A stretch of DNA of 64,000 nt from Streptomyces ochraceiscleroticus. Lineage in GTDB: Bacteria > Actinomycetota > Actinomycetes > Streptomycetales > Streptomycetaceae. The translations under genes were made by a program, and so were the position numbers. The stretch is from positions 1 to 64,000 of the forward strand of contig NZ_JOAX01000032.1 in NCBI RefSeq assembly GCF_000720485.1, in the 5' to 3' direction. Shown in pieces: positions 37,050 through 45,666 of this stretch. Numbering within the stretch: position 1 is the stretch's first letter; each line of letters starts with the position of its first letter. The notes under the pieces were generated by a model. It was not told the origin of the DNA. It did not search any database and saw nothing but the letters and a program-made list of their open reading frames with translations.

Positions 37050-37424
37050 AACCTGGTCGACTTCTACGTGGTGCGGCGCGGCCACTACTCGATCCGGGAG
37101 ATCTTCAACCCGCGCGGGATGTACGGGCGGTGGAGCGGGCGCGGGCTGCTCGCGTACGGGGTCGGGTTCCTGTCGATGCTGCCGTTCGCGGAGATCGGCG
37201 ACCTCCGGGGGCCGGGCGCCGCGTGGGTGGGCGGCGCGGACCTCACGATGCTGATCGGTCTGCCGGTCTCGGCCGGGGTGTACTTGATGGCCTGCCGGTC
37301 GCTGGATCTGACAGCCGAGCGGGCCGCGGTGGCGGCGGCGGACGCGGGACTGGAGGACGGCGGGGCCGGTGGCGGGGTGTCCGACGGCGGGGCGCCCGTC
37401 AGCGGTACAGCTCCCGCGCGATGA
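37050..37424 (+). pseudogene. 3' remnant of an NCS1-family nucleobase/allantoin permease
   Basis: An open frame of 124 codons without a proper start encodes NLVDFYVVRRGHYSIREIFN and then GMYGRWSGRGLLAYGVGFLS, matching the C-terminal quarter of NCS1 (CodB/PucI-type) permeases. About three quarters of the gene, including most membrane segments, are missing. Upstream sequence is unrelated, so a deletion or insertion junction lies near 37040-37050, about 130 bp from the tRNA-like gene. It ends inside the convergent acyl-CoA dehydrogenase 3' end. Confidence 0.7.
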
Positions 37425-38529
37425 TCGTGCGCTGCACCTCCGTCGCGCCCTCGTAGATGCGCGGCGCGCGCACCTCCCGGTAGAGGTGTTCCAGCAGGTG
37501 GCCGCGGCGCAGGGCTCGGGCGCCGTGGATCTGTACGGCGGCGTCGACGGCCTCCTGGGCGGTCTCGGTGGCGAGCAGCTTGGCCATGGCGGCGCGCTTG
37601 GCGATGCCGGGCGCGCCCGCGTCGTAGGCCGCGGCCGCCGCGTACACCAGCAGCCGGGCCGCCTCGATCCGGGTGGCGAGGTCGGCGAGGCGGTGGGAGA
37701 CGGACTGCAGGTCCTTCAGCGGTCCTCCGAAGGCGGTGCGGGTGGCGGCGTGTTCCAGGGCCGCGTCCAGCGCCGCCTGGGCCATGCCGACGGCGAAGGC
37801 GCCGACGCTGGGCCGGAAGAGATTCAGGGTGCGCATCGCGACACCGAAGCCGCGGCCGGGCTCGCCCAGGACGTCGGCGCGGGTGACGGGGACGCCGTCG
37901 AAGACGAGGGTGCCGATGGGGTGCGGGCTGAGCATCTCGAGGTGCTCGCCGCTCAGCCCCGGCCGGTCGGCGGGGACGAGGAAGGCGGTGACGCCGCGGG
38001 CGCCCGGGGCCTCGCCGGTGCGTGCGAAGACGGTGGCGAAGTCGGCCTCGGGCGCGTTGGAGATCCAGCACTTCTCGCCGGTGAGCCGCCAGCCGCTGCC
38101 GCTTGGGCCGTCCGGCTCGGCGGCCAGGGTGAGCGCCGCCGCGTCGGAGCCCGCGCCGGGCTCGCTGAGCGCGAAGGCGGCGACCGCGCGCCCGGCGGTG
38201 ACCTCCGGCAGCCAGCGCGCCCGCTGCTCCTCGGTACCGGACTGCAGTACAGGATAGGCACCGAGCCCCTGGAGCGCGAGCGCGGTCTCCGCCTCCGTGC
38301 ACTCCTGGGCCAGCGACTCCCGCAGCAGGCACAGGTCCAGGGCGCGGACGGTGCCGCCCTCGGGGAACAGCCGGCGCAGCAGCCCCAGTTCGCCGAGCGC
38401 GGCCACCAGCGGGCGGTTGACCCGGCCCGGCTCGCCCTTCTCGGCGAGCGGGCGCAGCTGCGCGGCGGTCAGGGCCCGGAGTTCGGCACACCAGGTCTCG
38501 TCGCCGGCGTCCAGCGCGAATGCGGTCAC
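37399..38529 (-). CDS. Acyl-CoA dehydrogenase
   Basis: 376 aa flavoprotein with the three-domain ACAD layout: N-terminal helices, the FAD/substrate middle domain (AFALSEPGAGSDAAAL and WISNAPEADFATVFART), and the C-terminal helical bundle (EAARLLVYAAAAAYDAG; YEGATEVQRTIIARELYR). The catalytic base is probably the Glu of YEGATE. Substrate not readable. The GTG at 38529 has AAGGGAG seven bases upstream. It diverges from the aryl-CoA ligase across an iteron-bearing promoter, so it probably belongs to the same catabolic regulon. Confidence 0.88.
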   Translation of the reverse strand: MTAFALDAGDETWCAELRALTAAQLRPLAEKGEPGRVNRPLVAALGELGLLRRLFPEGGTVRALDLCLLRESLAQECTEAETALALQGLGAYPVLQSGTEEQRARWLPEVTAGRAVAAFALSEPGAGSDAAALTLAAEPDGPSGSGWRLTGEKCWISNAPEADFATVFARTGEAPGARGVTAFLVPADRPGLSGEHLEMLSPHPIGTLVFDGVPVTRADVLGEPGRGFGVAMRTLNLFRPSVGAFAVGMAQAALDAALEHAATRTAFGGPLKDLQSVSHRLADLATRIEAARLLVYAAAAAYDAGAPGIAKRAAMAKLLATETAQEAVDAAVQIHGARALRRGHLLEHLYREVRAPRIYEGATEVQRTIIARELYR

Positions 38530-38544
38530 AGGGCGGCTCCCTTG

Positions 38545-38615
38545 TCGCGGTCTGCTTTATCGCGGTCTGCTCGGTCGCGTCTGTTCCATCACGGTCTGCT
38601 TTATCGCGGTCTGTT
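38545..38615. repeat. Five ~15-bp iterons between divergent catabolic genes
   Basis: Copies of TCGCGGTCTGCT occur at 38545, 38560, 38575 (one base deleted), 38589 (one mismatch) and 38604, spaced 14-15 bp, between the acyl-CoA dehydrogenase and CoA-ligase promoters. Confidence 0.75.
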
Positions 38616-38641
38616 GACTGCCGTCACGAACACGTTACGCT
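38614..38641 (+). promoter_or_regulatory. CoA-ligase promoter with overlapping TGACyGCCGTCACGA operator
   Basis: TTGACT, 16 bp, TACGCT forms a good promoter 75 bp before the ligase. The element TGACTGCCGTCACGA (38615-38629) covers the -35 and spacer and recurs at 49996-50010 before the enoyl-CoA hydratase gene. Confidence 0.6.
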
Positions 38642-38716
38642 GGCGAACCGTCCGTACGGCAGTCCCCGGCGGCCCTCGGACACCACGGCTGAGCGTCACG
38701 AGGGGGCGCATGCGTC

Positions 38717-40336
38717 ATGGACCTACAGCCATCGGCCCACGCCGACACCTTCGCCCACGACCATCTCCCACCACCCCAGCAGTGGCCGCATCTCAGCGAT
38801 CTGGGGTATCCCGCCCGCCTCAACTGCGGTATCGAGCTGCTGGACGGCTCACTGCACCGGTTCGGCGCGGAGCGGCCCGCCCTGCGCGACGGCGGCGGAA
38901 CGGTCTGGACGTACGAAGAGCTGCGCGAACGTGTCAACCGCGTCGCGCACGTACTGAGCGACGACCTCGGCGTGCGGCCCGGCACGCGCGTACTGCTGCG
39001 CGGGCCGAACTCCCCCGCTCTCGCCGCGTGCTGGCTGGCGGTCATGAAGGCGGGCGCGGTGGCGGTGACCGTACCGGCCGCGCAGCGCGCCCACGAGCTG
39101 GCCACCATCTGCGACCTCGCGCGTATCCGCCACGCGCTGTGCGACGTACGGTCGGTGGACGATCTGTCCAAGGCCCCGCTCCCCGGTCCGGCGGTCATCA
39201 CCTACGGCGGCGAGGCACCCGACGACCTGCTGCGCCGGGCCGCGGGCAAGCCCGCCGAGTACACGGCGGTGGACACCTCCGCCGACGATGTCGCGCTGAT
39301 CGCGTTCACCTCCGGCACCACCGGGCGCCCCAAGGGCTGCATGCACTTCCACCGGGACGTGCTCGCCATCGCCGACACCTTCTCGGCACACGTGCTGCGC
39401 CCCGTGCCGGACGACGTCTTCGCGGGCAGTCCGCCGCTGGGCTTCACCTTCGGCCTCGGCGGCCTGGTGATCTTCCCGCTGCGGGCCGGGGCCAGCGCGC
39501 TGCTCACCGAAGGGGGCGGCTCGCGCGCTCTGCTGCGGGACATCGCGGCCCACCGCGTCTCCGTCCTGTTCACCGCGCCCACCGCCTACCGCGCGATGCT
39601 GCCCGAACTGGCCGGGTACGACGTCACGTCGCTGCGCCGCTGCGTCTCGGCGGGCGAGAACCTCCCGGCGGCCACCTGGCACGCCTGGCACGCCGCGACC
39701 GGCCTGCGGCTCATCAACGGCATCGGCGCGACGGAGCTGCTGCACATCTTCCTCTCGGCCGCCGACGAGGCCGCCCGTCCCGGGGCCACCGGAGTGCCGG
39801 TGCCCGGGTACGAGGCGCGGGTGGTGGACGCGGCGGGCCGGCCGGTGCCGGACGGCGAGCCGGGGCTGCTGGCCGTGCGCGGCCCGACCGGCTGCCGCTA
39901 CCTCGCCGACCCGCGCCAGCTCGAGTACGTACGGGACGGCTGGAACCTCACCGGCGACACCTATGTGCGCGAGCCGGACGGCTACTTCCGCTATGTCGCA
40001 CGCGCCGACGACATGATCATCTCGGCCGGGTACAACATCGCCGGGCCCGAGGTCGAGGAGGCGCTGCTGCGGCACCCGGCGGTGACCGAGGCGGCCGTGG
40101 TGGGCCGCTTCGACGCGGAACGCGGACAGGTCGTGGTCGCCCATGTGGTGCTCGGCCCGGACCTCCCCCGTTCGGAGGAAACCGTCGCCGCGCTGCGGGA
40201 GTTCACCAAGGCCGAGATCGCGCCGTACAAGTGCCCGCGCGAGATCGTCTTCCACGACGCGCTTCCCCGGACGCCGACCGGCAAACTCCAGCGCTTCCGG
40301 CTGCGGGCACCTCTGCAGGGTGCCCCTTTAGAGTGA
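38717..40336 (+). CDS. Aryl-CoA ligase (2-aminobenzoate/benzoate-CoA ligase family)
   Basis: 539 aa AMP-forming ligase. The P-loop is IAFTSGTTGRPKG near residue 195, followed by GATELLHIFLSA, DGWNLTGDTYVREPDGYFRYVARADDMI and the C-terminal lysine motif RTPTGKLQRF. The N-terminus (YPARLNCGIELLDG) is characteristic of benzoate/2-aminobenzoate-CoA ligases. It should form aryl-CoA for the hydroxylase/reductase encoded at 46.8-49.1 kb. Five bp separate it from paaX, so they are cotranscribed. The exact acid (anthranilate, salicylate or benzoate) is not proven. Confidence 0.87.
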   Translation: MDLQPSAHADTFAHDHLPPPQQWPHLSDLGYPARLNCGIELLDGSLHRFGAERPALRDGGGTVWTYEELRERVNRVAHVLSDDLGVRPGTRVLLRGPNSPALAACWLAVMKAGAVAVTVPAAQRAHELATICDLARIRHALCDVRSVDDLSKAPLPGPAVITYGGEAPDDLLRRAAGKPAEYTAVDTSADDVALIAFTSGTTGRPKGCMHFHRDVLAIADTFSAHVLRPVPDDVFAGSPPLGFTFGLGGLVIFPLRAGASALLTEGGGSRALLRDIAAHRVSVLFTAPTAYRAMLPELAGYDVTSLRRCVSAGENLPAATWHAWHAATGLRLINGIGATELLHIFLSAADEAARPGATGVPVPGYEARVVDAAGRPVPDGEPGLLAVRGPTGCRYLADPRQLEYVRDGWNLTGDTYVREPDGYFRYVARADDMIISAGYNIAGPEVEEALLRHPAVTEAAVVGRFDAERGQVVVAHVVLGPDLPRSEETVAALREFTKAEIAPYKCPREIVFHDALPRTPTGKLQRFRLRAPLQGAPLE

Positions 40337-40340
40337 CGGC

Positions 40341-41201
40341 GTGAGTGACCCCCAGCCGCAGCGCACCCCACGGTCCCTGATCGTCACCTTCTACGGCGCG
40401 TACGGACGCGACGCGAAGGGGCAACCGCTGGGGCCGGTGCCGGTGGCCGCGCTGATCACGCTGCTGGGCGTGGTGGGCGTGGACCCGCCGTCGGTGCGCT
40501 CGGCGGTCTCCCGGCTCAAGCGCCGCGAGCTGCTGGTGCCCGCGCGCACGCCGGCGGGCGCCGCCGGGTACGCGCTGTCGGAGGACGCGCGCGAGCTGCT
40601 GGCCGACGGCGACCGGCGGATCTACGGGCGGCCCGCGGCGCGCGCGAGCGACGGCTGGGTGCTGGCGGTGTTCTCGGTCCCCGAGGAGGAGCGGCACAAG
40701 CGGCACCTGCTGCGCTCCCGGCTGGCCCGGCTCGGCTTCGGTACCGCGGCTCCGGGCGTATGGATCGCCCCGGGCCATCTCTACGAGGAGACCCGGCACG
40801 TACTGCGGCGCCTCCAGCTCGATCCGTACGTCGACCTCTTCACCGGCGCGCACGCCGGGTTCGCGCCGACGGTGGAGGCGGTGGCGCGCTGGTGGGACCT
40901 GCCCGCGATCGCCGGGCGGCACCGGGCGTTCCTCGACGCGCACGAGCCGGTGCTGCGGCGCTGGACGCACCGCCGCGGGACGGTGCCGGAGACGGCGTAC
41001 CACGACTATCTGCTGGCCCTGGACGCCTGGCGGCGCCTGCCGTACGCCGATCCGGGCCTGCCCGCCGCGCTGTTGCCCGACGACTGGCCCGGAGGCCGCG
41101 CGGCGGCGGTCTTCGGCCGGCTGCACCGCCGGCTGCACGCGGCGGGCGCGGAGTTCGCGCACGGCGTGCTGAGTGAACGGGGCGCGCTGGGTCCCCGGTG
41201 A
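40341..41201 (+). CDS. paaX: PaaX-family transcriptional repressor
   Basis: 286 aa. The N-terminal winged HTH (TPRSLIVTFYGAYGRDAKG, then VRSAVSRLKRRELLVPAR) and the central PaaX domain (WVLAVFSVPEEERHKRHLLR; GFGTAAPGVWIAPGHL) match PaaX, the aryl-CoA-responsive repressor of phenylacetate genes. Here it follows the aryl-CoA ligase by 5 bp and most likely senses that ligase's product. Its candidate operator is the 15-bp element at 38615 and 49996. The GTG start has only a weak ribosome site, consistent with coupling. Confidence 0.87.
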   Translation: MSDPQPQRTPRSLIVTFYGAYGRDAKGQPLGPVPVAALITLLGVVGVDPPSVRSAVSRLKRRELLVPARTPAGAAGYALSEDARELLADGDRRIYGRPAARASDGWVLAVFSVPEEERHKRHLLRSRLARLGFGTAAPGVWIAPGHLYEETRHVLRRLQLDPYVDLFTGAHAGFAPTVEAVARWWDLPAIAGRHRAFLDAHEPVLRRWTHRRGTVPETAYHDYLLALDAWRRLPYADPGLPAALLPDDWPGGRAAAVFGRLHRRLHAAGAEFAHGVLSERGALGPR

Positions 41202-41355
41202 GGGACGGGCCTCCGCATGGGGGGTCCGGCGTGCGCACGGGCGGGGAACGGCCGTCGGTGTGGCGGCGCGTTCGCGCGCGAGGCACGTCGTGCGGAGCGG
41301 GCGTCCTACGGGGCGGACGGGGGTACGGCCCCGTGGTGACGGACAGCGGAGCGCC

Positions 41356-42120
41356 TCAGCGCATCCGGTGGTACCCGGCGGCCATCTCGACCGGGCGGGG
41401 GCGGGAGGCGGCCACCGCGGCGACCACGTCACGGAAGGAGCTGCACATCCGGGTGCCGGCCACCGCGGCCAGCTCCCCGAAGCGGCCCACGCCGTAGGTG
41501 ACGGCGATCGGGGCCATGTGGGCGGTGACGGCCATGCGCATGTCGCCGACGGTGTCACCGACGTACGCGCTCTCGCGCGGCGAGACGCCGAGCTGCGAGA
41601 CGGCGCGCAGCGCCATCTCCGGGTGCGGCTTGCCGCGCCGCACCATGTCGTGGCAGATCACCGGGCCGACCAGGTCGCGGATGCCCATCACGTCCAGCAG
41701 CGCCTCGGCGCTGCGCGCGACCTTGGAGGTGGCCACGGCCAGTTCGATGCCGTGCGCGCGGAGCGCGGACAGGCCGGCGGAGACGCCGGGGAACAGCAGG
41801 CGCGGGCCCTCGCGGAGCACTTCATGGGCGAAGAGTTCGCGGTAGCGACCCATCGCGGTGAGCACCGCCTCGTCCGTCTCGGGGCGGCCGAGCAGCTGCC
41901 CGAAGGCGGCAGGGGCCGGCTTGCCGACCGCGGCCGCGGCCTGCCGGGGCGTCACCCGGCGCCCCTGCTCCGCGACCACCTTCGAGAGCAGCCGGCCAAT
42001 GGCGGGCAGCGTGTCGGCGAGGGTGCCGTCCAGGTCGAATACGACAGCCCGGATCGGGACCGCACCGCCGCCCCGCGGCGACCCCCCGATGCCTTCGCCG
42101 ACGTCCGCTGAATCGCGCAT
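41356..42120 (-). CDS. HAD-family phosphatase (phosphoglycolate-phosphatase-like)
   Basis: 254 aa. HAD motif I is VVFDLDGTLADTLPAIG (nucleophile in DLDGT), motif II is in ELAVATSK, motif III Lys in GKPHPEMAL and motif IV in YVGDTVGDMRMA. A helical cap follows motif I, as in Gph/PGMB-type enzymes. It dephosphorylates a small phosphorylated metabolite; the substrate is unknown. The ATG at 42120 has GGAAGG nine bases upstream; the frame extends to 42201 without a ribosome site. Convergent with paaX, not obviously part of the catabolic pathway. Confidence 0.85.
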   Translation of the reverse strand: MRDSADVGEGIGGSPRGGGAVPIRAVVFDLDGTLADTLPAIGRLLSKVVAEQGRRVTPRQAAAAVGKPAPAAFGQLLGRPETDEAVLTAMGRYRELFAHEVLREGPRLLFPGVSAGLSALRAHGIELAVATSKVARSAEALLDVMGIRDLVGPVICHDMVRRGKPHPEMALRAVSQLGVSPRESAYVGDTVGDMRMAVTAHMAPIAVTYGVGRFGELAAVAGTRMCSSFRDVVAAVAASRPRPVEMAAGYHRMR

Positions 42121-42692
42121 TGCTCGATACCTTCCGATGCGTTGACGGGCCGGGCGGAGTCCAGGACTCCCACCGGCGATGAGGAACTTAAACCGATGCA
42201 TGTGTGAAGAGTGAAGCGATTCCGTCGGTGCGCAACACCGCGGGGGCCTGGCGGGGAAGCGTCATAACGGCTTTCATGGAGGGCAACGCGTTTCGTTGCT
42301 CGCCTTTGCAGATTTAAAAACCGCCTGCGCTGTTTGTCAATGCGCTGAGCCACACCTCACACACAACGCGTACACGACTGCAACGCCTGTGACACCCGGG
42401 ACGAGCGGCGCTTCGACCGTCACAGCGCGGCGATCATGGGGGTCGCACTTCGGCCACCTCGGCTTCGAGGGATCGGCCGGTTACCGCGCCCGGCGCCGAC
42501 GGGTCGTACGATATTGAAACCGCATGGTTGGTTTTTCTCGCTACCCTTCGCCGCATCGAACCACGTGAACCAAGAACCAGGTGAGCCATCGAGCCATTGG
42601 GCTCCCGCGTCACCGAGCCCTCGGCTCACCGAGCCCGCGAGCCGGATCGGCTCCACGAGCCCGCGAGCCGGACGAGAGACAGGACGGACACA
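42121..42692. other. Intergenic region with an A/T-rich patch, hairpin and GAGCC repeats
   Basis: No gene is supported in these 572 bp. It holds a GCAACG/CGTTGC hairpin near 42284-42300, an A/T-rich patch (GATTTAAAAACC), a butyrolactone-operator-like dyad at 42517-42534, and a GAGCC-rich leader with two exact 16-bp copies of GAGCCCGCGAGCCGGA at 42631 and 42657. It serves the divergent HAD and TetR genes. Confidence 0.55.
42517..42534. promoter_or_regulatory. ARE-like dyad before the first TetR gene
   Basis: AAACC-N8-GGTTT with internal GCATGGTT, 159 bp before the TetR start. It shares ACCG--TGGTTGG with the site at 44783. Confidence 0.45.
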
Positions 42693-43412
42693 GTGCCCAC
42701 GCAGCACCGCGCGATCCAGAGCCGCCAGGCGCTCATCCGCTCGGCCGCCCAGAGCTTCATCGACAAGGGCGTCTCCGCCTCCGGCATGGTCGACATCAGC
42801 CGGCGCGCGAGACTGAGCAAAGGCGCGCTCTACTTCCACTTCGAGTCCAAGGAAGAGCTGACCCTCGCCGTACGGGACGAGGCGCTCGGCGCGCTGCGCG
42901 AGCTGGAGGAGCAACTGCTGCGCGCGCCCGACCCGGTACTGAGCGCGTCCCGCGACTTCGCCGCCGCCCTGCTGGACCGGGTGGACCGGGACGTCGTCGT
43001 CCGCGCCGGGCTGCAGATCCGCCCGGAGAGCGACCCCGCGCCCACCGGCACCCTGCTGCACCGTCGGTGGTGCACGTTGTTCCTGGAGAAGGCCGCCGCC
43101 GACCGCTCCGCGGGCCGGCTGCCCCCGGACACCGACCCGCAGCGGCTCGCCCGGGCGCTGACCACGATGGTGGTCGGGCTGCTGGAGCTCGGCCACGCGG
43201 ACCGTACGTGGTGGAGCCGGGAGGCCGTGACGGACATGTGGCGGCAGCTCGTGCCCGCGCCCCGGACGGTGCCCGCCGGTGCCGGTGCGGGGCGCCCGCT
43301 GCGGGCCGGGCCGCCCGGCGGGCCGCGCGCCGCCGTCCCCCAGCCCGCCCTGCGCGGCGCCGCGGGCCGCGACCCGGCCGCCTTCGCGCCGCGCCGCACG
43401 CCGCCGCGCTGA
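42693..43412 (+). CDS. ArpA-type TetR regulator (butyrolactone receptor or pseudo-receptor)
   Basis: 239 aa. The N-terminal HTH, RQALIRSAAQSFIDKGVSAS then DISRRARLSKGALYFHFESK, is typical of the ArpA/ScbR family. The ligand domain follows to about residue 185, with LHRRWCTLFLEKAAADRSAG containing a Trp at the position expected for receptors. The last 50 residues are an unusual Pro/Arg/Gly-rich basic tail. High basicity is more like pseudo-receptors than true receptors, but binding cannot be inferred. The GTG at 42693 has AGGA eight bases upstream. It has an ARE-like dyad upstream. Confidence 0.82.
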   Translation: MPTQHRAIQSRQALIRSAAQSFIDKGVSASGMVDISRRARLSKGALYFHFESKEELTLAVRDEALGALRELEEQLLRAPDPVLSASRDFAAALLDRVDRDVVVRAGLQIRPESDPAPTGTLLHRRWCTLFLEKAAADRSAGRLPPDTDPQRLARALTTMVVGLLELGHADRTWWSREAVTDMWRQLVPAPRTVPAGAGAGRPLRAGPPGGPRAAVPQPALRGAAGRDPAAFAPRRTPPR

Positions 43413-43598
43413 GCGTCGTACGCACTTGACCGTCGTACGCACCCGACGGACCGGTCACCCGACGGCCCGGGCACCCGACGGCCCGGGCACCCGCCCGCAG
43501 CGGTCGTCGTACGGGCGCGGCGGTCACCGGTGGTCCGGTGGCCGCAGCGCCCGTTGTGCCGTAGGGACCCGTCAGGGCGGGCCCCACGGCTGCCGCCC

Positions 43599-43618
43599 GG
43601 CCCGCCCCCCGGCGGGCC
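43599..43618. terminator. Short hairpin between convergent TetR and reductase genes
   Basis: GGCCCGCC/GGCGGGCC stem with CCCC loop. The preceding 150 bp contain direct repeats of CCCGACGGCCCGGGCA and no gene. Confidence 0.55.
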
Positions 43619-43627
43619 GCACGGAGT

Positions 43628-44647
43628 TCACAGCTCGACCAGCACCGCCCCGGTGTGGTCACCCTGGACGAGTTCGCGCAGCGCCTCCGGGGCCTGGTCC
43701 AGGCCGCGCAGCCGACTGTGCGCGAAGATCAGCGTGCCGTCGCGCAGCCCGCGCCCGAACTCCTCGGTCCACTCCTGCGCGAGGTCCGCGTGATCGCGTA
43801 CCGAGAAGCCGCGCAGCGTGACCCGCCGGGAGACCACCAGACCGGCGTCCAGCTCGACCGGCGCCGTGATCCCGTCCCCCGTCCCGAGCTGCGCCGACAG
43901 CGCGCCCACGAGCGCGAACCGGGCGCCGGTACGGGCCGATTCGAGCGCCGCCGCGAGCTGCTCGCCGCCCACCGTGTCCAGCAGGACGTCGATACCGTTG
44001 GGCGCCGCCTTGCGCAGCTGCGGGCCGACCGGCCCGGCGCCGCGGAGCACCACCTCGTCGTAGCCCAGCTCCTTCACCAGGTACTCGGCCTTGCTCTCGG
44101 AGCCGGTGGAGCCGATGACCCGGCGCGCCCCCAGGCGCCGGGCGAGCTGGCCCGCGAGGCTGCCGACGCCGCCTGCCGCGCCGGTGATGAACACCGTGTC
44201 GCCGGGCCGCACCTGCGCGATGCGCACCAGGGCGCCCCAGGCGGTCGCGCCCTGCGAGAGGTGCGCCGCCGGGTCGGGCAGCGCCTCGGGGGCGATGCGG
44301 TGCGCCCGTGCCGCGTCCACCAGGGCGTACTCCCGCCAGCCCAGGTCGTGCCGGACGAGGTCGCCGGGCGCGAAGCCGCCGCCGGGCGCCTCGACGACCT
44401 CGCCGATCGCCGCGCCCCACAGCGCCCGGCCCGGCACGAAGGAGGGCATGGGCAGTTCGGCCCCGGTCATCATCGTGCGCATCACGGCGGTCACGGCCAT
44501 GATCCGGTTGCGTACCAGGACCGTGCCCGGGGCTGGTACCGGCAGCGGGGTGTCGGCCACCGTGAAGTGATCCGGTGTCAGGGCGCCGTCGGCGCGGGCG
44601 GCGAGGCGGATCTCGCGGTGAGTGGCGGGGTGGACGGGCGCGGCCAT
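43628..44647 (-). CDS. Medium-chain NADP-dependent reductase (alkenal/enoyl reductase type)
   Basis: 339 aa. The cofactor motif VFITGAAGGVGSLAGQLARRLG lies near residue 150 and no catalytic zinc ligands are present, placing it with prostaglandin/leukotriene reductases that reduce conjugated C=C bonds. The N-terminus VLVRNRIMAVTAVMRTMMTG is typical. It lies between two ArpA-type regulators and near afsA; in A-factor biosynthesis a reductase (BprA) reduces the butenolide intermediate, so an analogous role here is a hypothesis. The ATG at 44647 follows AGGAG by nine bases. Confidence 0.83.
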   Translation of the reverse strand: MAAPVHPATHREIRLAARADGALTPDHFTVADTPLPVPAPGTVLVRNRIMAVTAVMRTMMTGAELPMPSFVPGRALWGAAIGEVVEAPGGGFAPGDLVRHDLGWREYALVDAARAHRIAPEALPDPAAHLSQGATAWGALVRIAQVRPGDTVFITGAAGGVGSLAGQLARRLGARRVIGSTGSESKAEYLVKELGYDEVVLRGAGPVGPQLRKAAPNGIDVLLDTVGGEQLAAALESARTGARFALVGALSAQLGTGDGITAPVELDAGLVVSRRVTLRGFSVRDHADLAQEWTEEFGRGLRDGTLIFAHSRLRGLDQAPEALRELVQGDHTGAVLVEL

Positions 44648-44782
44648 GGGGGGAGGCTCCTGGGGATAGAGGGCTGCCGGACGGTTGCAGGGCCCGTACG
44701 CACGCGCCGCGTCCGGACTCAGGGGCCGACCGTTCATGACCGGTACGACCGGAACGAAGCTTTCCCAAATCTCCACCACAGA

Positions 44783-44805
44783 TCAATACCGTCTGGTTGG
44801 ATTAT
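44783..44805. promoter_or_regulatory. ARE-like operator before the second TetR gene
   Basis: The site contains ATACCGTCTGGTTGGATT, flanked by CAATA/TATTG. Its 11-bp core ACCGTCTGGTT is identical to the reverse complement of the site before afsA at 45667. Confidence 0.6.
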
Positions 44806-44884
44806 TGTTTGCGGCGTCAATAGAATTCGGCCAGATCCGCCGGAGGCGGACGCGCCCCAGAACGAAAAACGCGGAGGACCGCCG

Positions 44885-45502
44885 GTGGCCAAGCAGGAAC
44901 GGGCAGTGCGCACTCGACAGGCCGTCCTCGTGGCGGCGGCCCAGGTCATCGGCGAGCGCGGCTACGAAGCGGCCACCATCGCGGAGATCATCCACCGGGC
45001 CCAGGTCACCAAGGGCGCGCTGTACTTCCACTTCCCGTCCAAGGACGCCCTGGCCCGCGCGGTCATCGCGGAACAGACCGAGATGCTCGTCCCGCCGCCC
45101 AGCGACTCCCGGTTGCAGGATGTCATCGACTTCAGCCATCAGGTGGCGCAGGCGCTGCGGGACGACCCGGTACTTCAGGCCGGCACCCGGATCGCGGTGG
45201 AAACCACTTTCAGCCGCGAGCCGCTGGTGCCGTACCAGGACTGGATCGAGATCGTGACCCGGATGTTCACCGAGGCGCGCGAGCGCGGGGAGTTGCTGTC
45301 GGCGGTGAACCCGGCGAAGGCCGCGGAATTCGTCGTGTCCTCGTACATGGGCGTGCAGCTCTTCTCCCAGGCCACCACGAACCGCGCCGACCTGCATGAA
45401 CGCGTCACCTCGCTGTGGCGGCACATCCTCCCGGGCCTGGCCCCGCCGGGGGCCCTGAGCCACCTGACTCCCAGCGGCCGGTGGGAACGCCACGCCGCCT
45501 GA
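44885..45502 (+). CDS. Gamma-butyrolactone receptor, ArpA/ScbR type
   Basis: 205 aa. The start KQERAVRTRQAVLVAAAQVI, HTH TIAEIIHRAQVTKGALYFHF and ligand-domain block SREPLVPYQDWIEIVTRMF (with the conserved Trp) are characteristic of the receptor family. Such proteins repress their own gene and afsA-like genes until a butyrolactone binds. The GTG at 44885 follows GGAGG. An ARE-like site lies 80-100 bp upstream, and afsA lies 245 bp downstream behind a second ARE. Confidence 0.9.
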   Translation: MAKQERAVRTRQAVLVAAAQVIGERGYEAATIAEIIHRAQVTKGALYFHFPSKDALARAVIAEQTEMLVPPPSDSRLQDVIDFSHQVAQALRDDPVLQAGTRIAVETTFSREPLVPYQDWIEIVTRMFTEARERGELLSAVNPAKAAEFVVSSYMGVQLFSQATTNRADLHERVTSLWRHILPGLAPPGALSHLTPSGRWERHAA

Positions 45503-45666
45503 ACCGACCCACGACCCTCCTCCGACGGCGGCCACTTGGCCGCCGTCTTCTGTCGTTCCGGGCCACCCGTCGCTTCATGCAGCACGGCCGCAAACAGCCC
45601 TGGCCTTATCTCTACGCCGTCACACGTAACACTTCTGCCCAAAGATTCACTCTGGAGCACTAGAAA

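Noticed and set aside
37050..37424. Functional membrane protein gene at the NCS1 fragment
   Set aside because: No start with a ribosome site, and only the C-terminal quarter of the family is present.
37369..40344. Very long + strand frame across the acyl-CoA dehydrogenase and CoA-ligase genes
   Set aside because: It runs antisense to one gene and out of frame with the other, with low-complexity translation; both real genes have full domains.
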